A DNA stretch of 64,000 bases from Phytophthora colocasiae (lineage: Eukaryota > Oomycota > Peronosporomycetes > Peronosporales > Peronosporaceae), in contig JAGKQI010000105.1 in assembly GCA_018806915.1 (NCBI GenBank), positions 3,224,001 to 3,288,000 of the forward strand, in the 5' to 3' direction. Below are positions 36,865 through 48,800 of this stretch, piece after piece. The notes under the pieces are model-generated. The model was not told the origin of the DNA and ran no database searches. It saw nothing but the letters and a program-made list of their open reading frames with translations. The first letter of the stretch is position 1; each line of letters begins with the position of its first letter. A program made the position numbers and the translations under genes.

Positions 36865-39800
36865 TTATTCCCCAAGGAAGAGTGCGACTCCTGCGAGTAC
36901 CCACCGCGCTCTATCTCCTGCAATTGGCATGGATATCTCCACCAGCATTCGTTCTCTGTCTGTGGCGTAATACAGCGGCGTCTTGATGCAATTTTCTTTC
37001 TCGTACATCTCTTGGGCGTCTTCACGTACAAACGCCACATAGCAGGACGGAACTGCGACCAGCTCTTGAGCGTCCGACACGGCCTCAAGCAACGTTCCTC
37101 CCTCAAAAGAAGCGCCTTGCAACAAAAGTCTCGTGAGCTCGAACCACTCCACTTTAGTGCCGCTGAGTTTCTCCCGTTCCCAACAAGACAGCAACTTCAT
37201 ACCATCCATCGAACATTTCTGCTCTCGAGCACTTTGCTGCCTCAATGCATTGAGGAATGTGCCTGGATGCAGCAATTCCGACAAGTCTAGACCTTTTGAG
37301 AGCAGTTGACCAGACCCCACAGCTTCCTGCCACTCCGACAGCGCTCGTTTACGCATAGCAAGACCCCGCAACCAAGTGGCCACATTCTCATTGCCTTCCC
37401 ATTGCCCAGCCCACTCTGTAGGCACAATACCCTTCAGTAGAGCTTTTGCGACCGTCTGAATGGCAGGAGTGAGCAGTCCAGTGCCATAAATCACCTTCTT
37501 TAGGGCCTGTAGGATGGAATTCACTTGCTGTACCAGGTCCAGAGCGTATTCGTTCTCCAGAGCCACGAAAGCGTCCGCTGGAGTCATTGCTTGCAGATTC
37601 TTCCCACTACTGGGCGATAAAGACGTCCCTTCTAGCTGGAAACCAGTAGTGAGCTTGCTCCACGTCTCCAGTAACGGTCCAAGCTGTGCTCTCCACTTTT
37701 CCCGGTCGAAAGTGGTCGCTTCAGCTTCATTCGATGAAAGAGCTTTCAACTGAGCGATCACTTGACCAGAAAGAGATCGCTGCATGGAGCGCTCAATGTT
37801 GTCTGGAAGGCCGAACATCGCGGGGGCGTCGATATCAGGGAACCGGTCGATTATGTCGAGGAAATCGGCGTGTTGTGTGCTTTGAGGCAGCTTCACACCA
37901 CGCGTCAAGCTCTTCTGACCCGAAAGCAGATCCTGACTGAAGTATTCGGTCAAGTTACAGCGTAGAACTCGTAGATCGTACGGGTTGTCGATACGTCCAC
38001 CATAGATGGCGTTCTCCATCAAGCCATGCAGTGTCTGCCAGTCGATTGCAGCTCCACTGGTCTGGCACGCGAGCTCCATAACGTTCGAACCTGCACGGAA
38101 ATCTCCGAACGAGAACTCGTAGAACTTCGTCCATCCTTGAGGGATATACGTCCGACGTTCTTGTAGCAGAGCGTGGAAGAAAGCCAACAAGAAGAGAAGT
38201 TGAGCACGTGCAGGGTTTCCCTTGGCGATGAAGGCCGGATTCCATGCAGCATAGGTGCGTTGTAGGTTCTTCTTCATCCCTGGAGGAGACTCGAACGTGA
38301 TTTTCAAACTCTGTTCCAGTAGAACGAGAGGGAAAGCGTCGTGAGGTTCTGTTGTAAGCCACAGTCGGAACTTGTGACTGGCGTTCAGTGCGCTAAACTC
38401 CTTTTCAAGAACTGGAAGCCATGCGATCACCAAGTGGAGATTCTGTAGACACAACCACTCGCCATGTTCAGCTGTAGACTTCAGTAGGTTCAAAGCCTTT
38501 TCTTGTTGTCCACCACCCATTGCAACTTCGAAGTAGTGACCTTTTCCAACAACTGAAGTCGCTACTTCTTCCAATTCCTTTGAAGGATCAGCACCAGCAG
38601 TTGTAAGCAGAAGAACCGGCGTTGTGTTGGTAGCTTCTTCTGTCCCAAGGACCTTAAAGTCGAGTGATGGTGGAGTTAACGACTTGAGTTGCATGACTCC
38701 ACAGATAAATTGGATGATGGCACTTTGCAGTCGATCTGGACGAAGAGCTTGTACAACGAGAAGCTTCTGGAACGGTGAGAGGCCTCCAGCAGACCCGGAC
38801 TTGTCCATTTTCGGGTGGAAATTCTGCTCGCACTCCATAGATTTAGACCAGCGGATCCACATATCGTGGCTTTCGAACTTACACAGCTGAGTTAATCTAG
38901 GCAAAGCCTCGACAAACTGTGTAAAAGCTTCTTTTCTCTCTGGAGAAGCCCATTCTGGTAGAGTTGAGTGTCCTCCTGAACCTCTTTCAAGCTCCACCAC
39001 TTCACCACAGAAAAACTCGTACTCATTCTTGTCGAAACATTCCGGATGCATCCCATGCACCAAGTGCATCCCAAACATTGGTCTGTGCTCTTTGAACAAC
39101 GCACGACCAACGAACATCAGCACTTTATGTTCCAGAATCGGGATGAGACGTAAAATACGGTCTTTTGTACTGGAAGACTCCATCTTGGTCGCTAAAGTGC
39201 CTTTGAACAGTCCCAAGAATGAAGCCAAGGAGAATCGATACATGTGGTTCACAGCGCTCAATTGTTTCACCAAGAAGAACATTTTGGCTCCTTCGCGAGC
39301 GAAAGGAGAGTAAGTGTCTCGCTTTTCATCAAGTTCTTCGGATTTCTTGGCGCTTCTCTCCAGTGCGTTCTCGATTTCAGCACTTGTGGCCTTCGTCTTC
39401 GTTAGAGATTCCACTAGAATAGTGTTCTCTAGGATATCTCCTTCCGAAGTAGCGAGAGCTTCCACCAGTTGTTTCTCTAAAGCTGCAAGTTGTACCTTAC
39501 AATCTTCTTCTTGTCGAAGTAACTCACTCTTTTCCTGTTCCAGTTCCGGTTGTTCATGTTGGATCGTAACTCCAAGAAGTTGTCCTTCCAGTCCTGACTT
39601 GGTGACTGTAAAGTTGACCACATTGACAATAGCCAAAGCATCAGGAGCTAACGGAGGAGCTGGATTTCGTGTAACCAGGTACAGTCGGAAGTTCTCGTTG
39701 TAGTCAATCACCTTGTCGCCTAAAGCAACGACAAATCGAGGTCCTTGATGAATTAAATCCTTCCGGACCAACGGGTACAGATAGGGCTCGACATTATCCA

Positions 39801-42800
39801 CCTCCAGAATGACTAGGGTCTTTCCAAAGCGAACAGCTTGTTCCACCAGGTTCACGAATCGAGCGTCTTGGGACTGGACAATGGACAGAGGACGTGTTGT
39901 GTCTTTAGCCAATTCAGCTTGTAGCCAAGTGGTGCTCGCACTAGCTGGATCAATGATGAATGGACAGCGTTCGCCACTGGAATTAGCTACTATCAGTGCA
40001 TTCTCCATGGATAAATTATCCGAAGGAAGACCCATCGCCTTCCACGTGAGCAATTCGCTCTCAGTACTTAACAGCTTCCGGTAGTCGAAGTGTAAGCTGC
40101 TAGCTGGACCTGTAGGGTTGATACTTTCCAGAATATCTCGCTCCCATTCCTTAACGACTCGCTTACGAGCATCCTCTGAGCATTTCCCAAGGAAAGTAGT
40201 AAAAGCCGAAGCCAGTAGCATCCGTACTGGTAAATCGGTAAGTCGGTTCTCGAGTTCCTTTACTTGCTCTGACCAACGCTTCTTCTCCCCACCTAACTTC
40301 CCTAGTAGCCCTTGTGCCTTGTTCAATGTACTTTGCGCTTGTTCTAGATTCACCCGTAATATTTCAGCTTCTTTGGTCTTTTCGCCGAACTGCACCTTCA
40401 TTTGATCCACCGTCACGTCGATCTTCTTCAATTCACTTTCACATTGCAATAGGCGTTGTTGAGAAGCTTCAAGAGATCGCTTAGCCTCTGCGAGATCCGC
40501 TTCCAGTGGTTCAATCTTGTTGAGTACCATTGAGTATTTTAGATTGGCCTTAACCCACGTGGCTAACGGTGCAGCAGCTACACTCACACGATAAATGGTT
40601 TCATGATCGAACGACGACGTTTTACTTTTCACAAGTTTCGTGACGGCCTTAGAGATCTCCGGTGTGATCCGATGTGCATCATAATTAAGAATATCCTCCT
40701 TCACCCCTCGATTCCCGAGGAATTTCTTCATAGAATTCCAGGACGTATCTTGAATTCCCAACAGCATTAAAACAGCCGAAAGCACGTCGTGAATAGGTTC
40801 TGGCGGCATTTTAAGCGACCGAATCTCGTTCAAATTGTCGCTCTTGATGTTGCCTACTGCCTCCATCGCAGTCTGTAGAATAGGTGTGATTTCACTCAAT
40901 TCCTGCTCGATTTCTCGCTTCCGAGCATTCGTGGCCGTCTCAGCTTTAGCTAATTGCTTCTTTAAATCTTCCACTTCTCGACGGTTCGTAGCTGCGCGAT
41001 CCAAAGCGTTCGTGATCTCTTTCATCGCTTCATCAGCCGACACTTGGGCTGCACTTAGGTCTTTCTTCTTCAATACAGCGTTCCGACTGAGTTCGTCCAC
41101 AGTCACACTGGCCTCCTCCAATTTACTTAAACCGCTTTTAAGGTGTCGGATCTCCTGTACAATCTGCTTACATTTGGCTTCAAAGAGAGAACGCCAAGTG
41201 CCTAAAAAGCAGATAAATTCTCGAGGAGTAGCGCCGAACTCCTTGCAACTGGCATACAAACTCGTGATCAATGGGGTCGTCTTCATCAAACTGTCCACCA
41301 GTTCCGACCCGTTCAATAACAGCTCAGGCAAGCGAGCCATACTACTGGTGTTCCATTCTCCCATCCACACGATCGCACAGTGAGTGTAGAGTGCAGGATT
41401 GCTCTCACAACGTAGAACGAACTGAGGGTTTCGCGCATCCATGGCCAAAACGACGTGTACAAACTGGCGAACTCGAGACACGAAGAAGTCGTAGACCGTA
41501 CGGATATGCTCCTGTCCACTTGCACCGATACTTTCAAGCATGAGCTCCTTTAATGGAGCGATCTGTGGCTCAATCTCTTCGTGTGTGTACAGTCCAGGCA
41601 CTTCCCCAGAGCTTAGAAGCGAGTTAGTAAGTTCTAGAATGGCATCTTGAGTGAAGTGGTGGTCCTCCAGGTAGAGCACGTAGTGTTGTCCTTCTACGCC
41701 AGCTTTCACCAGTAAACTTTTGAGATCTGTACGGAAACTACCAGCGTCGTAGTTCCGAGTGATACTGGGGGAGAACAAGGTGTAGTTGAGCATATATGAC
41801 AGCAAAGTCGTAGCTGAACGTCGTCCTACACCTGAATTCCCCACTAGTAGCATGGATCCACCAGGTTCAGACAACACACGTTCTACAATGGTTAAATGCT
41901 CGAGGATTTCGTCGAAAAGCACCATATGTAAGTCCTTCTCTTCGCGTTCGTAGAGTACCATCCCTTGGTTTACAACTTGCGAGAACTCGTCACTGGCAAT
42001 GCGTTGAAGAACGGTAGAACTAGTAGAACCGCCTTCCGTCCCAGAATTCCCACTTGAGCGACAGTGAAGGGAGCTAAAATACACATCTTGTAGTTTGATA
42101 GCGTGACGCCACTGTTGCTTCCAGACGCTGTTTAAAATCCCATCAAACTTGGATTTCGCCTCATTATCCACCAAACGATCACGAAACAACCGACGTGCTT
42201 CATGGGCAAGAGCGTCCAGTACATCTTCATGTTCCAGGTCATAACGAACGAGAGCGAAGACCCATTTGGTCAGATCTCGAGGGGTGAAGAGGTAGTGCCT
42301 CTGTTCGTCCACTGAGAACTTCGTCTTGACCGTATCGTAGACTTCTACCATACTTTTCGCCAGTCGATCTCGATTCGCAGAGTCTTTCCATGTAGGTGGT
42401 AGGTTTAAACTACTGGAAGAGTCAAAGACACCTTCAAGGAAGGTAGAATAAACTACCGAGAGCTCCTCAGTGGACGGGTAATCCATATACGCAACTTTGA
42501 CAATAGCTGTGAAGCGTGTGGAGAGCGGATGTCTTCCGACGGTTGTTGCTGCGTTCATGGACGCTACCAACTGGATCTTCTTAACCCCGAGGAACTCCAA
42601 ATGTTGATCGTAGAAGCCGTTAAATGTGATCAATTGTTGCAGGAAGGCGATGAGCATACACGTGTCGTATTGATCAGGTTTCGGCAGGTTAATATCCTTG
42701 AGATAAAGCACCAGTCTTTCAGCATCTCGAGGTCGGTATACTCTACCCGTTGGGGTGGAAAACAGTGAGCAGCATTGTGCAATTTTGTGAATCACGTGGT

Positions 42801-45800
42801 CTGCAGTAGTCTGTGCGTTACAGTGAAGAACAGAGACTGTAACGCTCTTGAGATTCTTGAAAGCTTGACGGATCAACATGTTCTTGCCACTTCCTTCCGG
42901 TCCAACTAGGATAAAAGGCTCCATTTTGTCCACCCACGGCTCAATGAGCTTTAAACCACGTTGAACACTCACTGTAGGTACTACAGCATCCATTCCACTC
43001 ACTACCAAGTCTTTCCGGTCCATTTTTCCATCCATCGCCTCGTACGTGTCTCTCTTCGTCTCGTAAGTGTAGAACGTTGATCCTTGGCAATAACAATCCA
43101 ATGGGGCATTCACATCCGGTGGACGTTCGCTCGACATCATAAAGAGGGATTTAGCGAACGAACTACGTGGTCCCATGCCCAAATTCGCCCCCAAACCTCG
43201 GATCATAGCACACACAAATTCCGAGCGGCTTGTAGCAGTAGCAACATGACTTAATCCGTTCATAATAGTCCCAACTGTTGTTGTAGCTACAATAGCTTCA
43301 TACTTGTGAAGTTCTTCCAATCCCCTCGTAAATAATTCGTCAATCCACTGTTTCAAAGCGTCTCGAGTACTGCTGGAGCTGGGATCTGTAGGAGATGGTA
43401 AAGTCAATAACCATTTACTCACTAACCTCTCAATCGCCATATCCTCATCCGAAAGGAAGATCATTCCCATTCGAGAAATTGTTGCAGGAGAAGCAAATCG
43501 CAGATCGTGTGTTTCGAACACGAAATTCACATTAGGACCGAAGTTAATTCGCTCTCCGTTCGGTAGAGTGAGTAGATGATTATCGTCCAGAACGGAATTG
43601 AGTGACTCAATCCACTCGGGATCTACATCTCCGTCACAAATAATCCACGAACGGACATTCTCGGGCTCTTTAACCACCTGTCGAGCTGCAGCAGTGAGCA
43701 CTCCGTCTTCCCACTCGCGAGTGTCCAAGTCCATGTGTCCCAGTAAACGTTCGCGTGGCATGGATTTCGGGTTCATCACGTGAGTTTTCACCAATTGACC
43801 ACAACGGATCAATGCTTGTTGCAAAACTTGCCAGACTGTAGATTTGCCACTACCGGAGGGCCCTACCACCACACAACCCATACGTTGGTCGAGAGATTCC
43901 TTCAATTGAAGCATTTTACGGATCTGTAAATCATCCACTTGCAGGAAGAATGGTTTACTGGTCATAACTTCTCGAATAGCATCACCCAAAGCCCCTCCAG
44001 CTAGATCAGCAGACTCAACACCGGGGAAAACGTCTCCAATTAACGCCAGGAATCGAGTTGAGTCTACAAAAGTGAGCTTGGATAGAGTGTTGATCCGTAC
44101 AGCTTTGATCAAAATCTCCGTCTCTTCCGCTGTAGTCATTCTCAAGTTTTGACTGTCCGTTTTCGATTCTTCTTCACTGGAAGCTTTCCGTGTAGCTCGG
44201 TCCTTCTTTTCAGCTTGTAAAAGCTTCCCAGCAGTGTTTAAAACCGCTTTTAGAGCTCTCAAACCCCAGTCGTAATGTTGCTGACGAGACAATAATTGAC
44301 CAGATAACGAGTAGAGCGATACAACCTTTGACGCGATGTCTTTAGCCTCACTGAATCCTTCCGAGTACAGAATAACCTCTGCAATGAGATTGTTATCTGG
44401 TCTCCCCATAGCAACTGGACGGAATAAAGCTTTGAGGTTATCTGGAAGTTTCGACCGTCCACCGTAACCTTTTCCAGCTGGATTGAGCGTCACGAAGATA
44501 CCAGCGTTGAAATCCACATCTACCGAGCGATTAAGCAGGTTAATCGTCCCTGTTTTATCCTTAATAGCGTCTTGAATGACTTGAATCTGCTGCGAAATAG
44601 CCGAAAGTTGATCCTCTTTCAGTCGATTGAACTCGTCGAAACAACCCCAAGCTCCACATTTCACTAAACCGATAAAAATCCGTCCCATTGACTGGAAATC
44701 GATCCCTTCGTCACAGTTAAACACCAGTACTTGACGTCCGAATTGACCACCCAGAGCCTTAACAGATTCGGTTTTCCCTGTACCTGCAGGTCCGTACGGA
44801 TTGCCACCGAAGCCCATGTGCATTCCTTGAGTAAGGGTTAAATAGCACTTGTCTGTCAGTGGAGTATGCACTAACTTCGGTGCATTGCCTTGATATTCGT
44901 AGGTATAAGCGAATTCTGCGTCATTCATCCGGATTAAACATGGTGGAGCTTCCTTGCCGCTCTTTCGACTGTCGAGATAGAACCGTAGTTGCTTTTGCCA
45001 GATCCAATCCGTGATCGAGCGACAATTAGCTGCTAAAAGCTGATCGCATACGTCAATATGATGAACGAGGTCTAGAACCAGCGCTTTCACCTTGAGACTC
45101 ATGAGAAGTTCCGTACTGAGATCCAACGACGTCAATTCTCGTAAAGTATCCTGTAAATTTCGCTTCAGATCTTGAACGCTTCCATTTTTGATAGCAGCTT
45201 CAGCTTGTGAACAGAATCGGATCTGTTCGGTCAGGCAAAGCACTTGAGACGGGAAAGCGTGGTAATCTGGAGCATTTACACTAACGCATTGAGCAGTGAG
45301 AGCTCGAATCGTACGTCGCATTTCTTCTGTGAATGTTTCCAGCCACTCTTCCACGTTAATTGTCACTTCCACAGGTGTATGGAGTTCCACTCGTTCACCA
45401 GCAGAACTCAACATGGCTACAATCTGATCTTGCTTTTCGGAAAATTCGACCCGGTAGACCCCTTGGTAGAGTTTTTTCAGGTGGCTTTGAATCACCGCTG
45501 GGTTTTGAGCTTGTCCTAGAATTTCTAGTAGATCTTCGTCACCGATAAAGTAGAATCTCGGCATTCGTGAACGTTTTTCCTCCAAGAAATCAGCTAACGC
45601 TTTCTGACAACGTTCTAATTGATCCACCATCGTGGTCAGACGTTCAACCAGTTGAGGGAACATGAGTTCGTCCGCTAAATTAAAGAGCTTCGGGTCTCGT
45701 TCAACTGCACCCATAATATCCGTAAATTCTTCATCCACTCGTCGGAATCGACTTTGCTCAGAAGGTAATGCTCCTTTGGAGAAAATCGGTTCGAGAAAGA

Positions 45801-48800
45801 CCCATTTCCGCTGGATAATATTCAATTGGGTCAGCACTTGGTCAAGGGTGCTCATCTTGATCTCGTATTGACTCGCTTCGACCTCGAAAGGCTTGAAGAA
45901 CTGGGATTCCTTCAAAGAAGCCAAAAGCGATTGATTGTCTCCTAATGCGAGTGTCAAATCCTTCCAGTCTTTGATAATGGCTACACGACGCCCATCGTGT
46001 TCATGTGCTAACAACGCGAGTTCTGCGGTTTCCGTCCATGCTCGAAGCTCCTGTAAAGCATCTCGGATCGTCACTTCGCCCTGTGCTCGAGCGTGAAGAA
46101 CTTTAACGAATTGCAGTGTAGCAGGGAGTTCCAATACTGGGAATACATCGATAAAATGCTGAACGATCAAGTTGTTCTTCTCCACGCCACGAGGGAACCC
46201 CAACTTCCGGAAGAGCTGTGTCCAATGATCATCTTTGAAAGGCTCTCCTCGACAAAGTTTCAGAGTTGGCATAGCTCGCTTCACGTTCGTATTGAAGTCC
46301 ACGATCTTGTCCACGACTGCAGTACGTTCTGACCCATGAGAAGCTTGTTCTTTCACTGCGTCTGCCCATTTCTGAGCGGTATCAGCTAGTGCGAACATAT
46401 TCGTACAGAAAGCGAACCAGTCTTGAGCAGCCAGAGCTTGAACTTCCTCTCGGAATTGGCGATAAGTGTCCCAATTCGTCTGCAACTTGGTGATATCGTC
46501 GTCTAGAGCCGATAAACCGTCAAATACCGGCTCATTCATGGAGAAAGCGGCACAGTTCGATGTCAACGTGATACTTCGAGTCTTCAATTCGTCCATCTTC
46601 TGCCTCCATTCACTCATGGCAGTATAAACTTTGGCAAGCACTTCATCTTCCCAGGATGAAACTTCTACTGGGCGCTTTGCACGCCACTGTTCGCGTAATT
46701 TATCCACATCGACGTTGCATTCGACCACGTGTGCTTCGATTTCACCTTTTAGACTCTCCCGTTGCTCCTCGATCATGTCGTTAAAGGCTTCAAGAGCGAT
46801 TTCAAAGTTCTCCCAACGTGTTGGAAGCTGAGAGAGACGAGTCTCCACTTCTGTTGTATCGAGACTCGCCCCACTCATTCCAGCACTGCTTCCTCCTCCG
46901 AGAACGGCTAGAAGAAGAGTTTTCTTCTTCTCCGCCTTCTGGAACTGAGTCTGAACATCCCCTTTACGTGCATCAATGTCCTTCCACTCTAATTGAGCGG
47001 TACTGATCTCGTCAATAGAGTGTGGACGCTTGTTCAAGCTCTCCATCGAGGCATCAACGAAGTCCTCGACGATTCGGATGTGATTTAACGTGGATTTCCG
47101 GAGAGAAAGCAGCAAGGCGTCAGTAAATCTCTGCATGTACTCGTCCAACGTCCGTTTGAACGGTACGAAGGACAAGTTGATACAGTCCACTTTAGCTGAA
47201 TCCGGGATCTTCTCGCTCTCTTTACGCTTGGAACGGATCGTTTTAAAATTCACTTCCCAATCTGTGGGTTCTTGTAGTGTGGCCTCCATCACAGCGTCCA
47301 GATCAACGTTCCCTCCGCCTCCAATTCGAGCTAGAAAGCCCCAGTGTTCGTACTCGAACAGAATTCCTTCAAGACGAGTGAATAACCGCTCGCAAGCTTC
47401 GTATACACGTACGAGGTTCCGTGCATTGGCGTCACACATGGCTGAAAATACTTGTGAGTTGGCAAAACCTCCGAACTTTGTAGGTCTTGCTACAAATTTC
47501 TTCATCGCCTTGTAGTACGTAGTCCGGAGCTCTTCCACAGGTGGTTTTAGTACTAAAATGGAGCCTCCAGACGCCGAAGAAGCGAGTGCAGCGGATGCAG
47601 TGGGGAAATGCAGCTCCGTTTTGATCTCTTTGATCTCTGGGAGGTTCTCGTTCAACATTTCCAGACCGAGTTGGTAACCGGATTCTAAGACTTTGAACAG
47701 CTGATGGTCCCAGTAAAGGAACCACTTGGCCGTACGTGCTGGGTCTTGCTTGCGTGTAGTGAGTTGTGTGCTCTTCTTAATCTCGTCCCAACGCTCTTTC
47801 CACTTCTGCGGGTACCGTAGCAGATCCACATCCATAAGAGCTAAGAGTTCCTCACCTAATTTCTCATGTGCTCGCTTAAATCGTCGATTCTCGGCTGCTA
47901 ATCTGTCTGCAGCAGTCTGGAGTTGACTCACGTACTCGTCACACTCATCCAAGTTAGCCCACGTGACGTCTTTGCTTTTTGTCTTCTGATTTTGACTCTG
48001 AGCGATACCTGGACGTTGAACGGCGTCTTCAAATGCTAATAACGAATCCAAGAGCATCGGCTTCTGCTCGTCAATGATCTGCGCTTCAATGCTGTTGTAG
48101 AAATTCGCTACTTTCTGCAAGGTAACACCAAAGCGATAGTATTTCTCCGCCTCTTCCGCTACTTGACGCACTCGAGTAGGTACCCAGGCATCTCCAGTCT
48201 GTGCGGATGAAAGCTCCGTAAGCTGACGGACATCTCGCAGCAAAGTGACGAGGAATTCACTGAAATTCACCACCAGATCCCCACTCTGCTTGTCAATTTG
48301 CATGAGTCTACCTCGAAGACGAAGAGATTGTCCTCCGTCGTCATCTTCATCTAATGCACGTAGCATCGCCTCCTGCCAGTCTCGAACGCGATCGAGTACG
48401 AGACCGCTGGCTTTTGCTGTTAATTTATCGCACTGCTGCGATAAACGAGGGAGTGCTGGCAAGTCCACCAACACTCCTTTCGCTAGACGTTGCATGTCAG
48501 CTACACGTCGTCCTAGGGCATGAGCCCACACGATGACGTTGACGTCACTACTCAACGTTTTACCCACGTGCATCCCGCTTTTCTTCTCTCTCGAGCCAGC
48601 ATTACTAGCCCCAAGGTTCTGTCTGCGCGTTTCAAAGTCGCTGTCCAGTTGATCCACGTGAGCCAGAAGCTGTGCGAGAAGAGCGTCTCGTTCACCAGCA
48701 AGAGCTTGAGCCAATGTAGGGCGTTGGAGGAGATGCTGATAGCGTTGAAGCCGTCGTGCGGCTGCACTTGGCTTGGAAGTAACAGCACGAAGCTGTTCCC

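Noticed and set aside
41271..41543. Small plus-strand frames within 36.9-50 kb
   Set aside because: All lie antisense to the continuous dynein-2 coding frame and show no independent signals.
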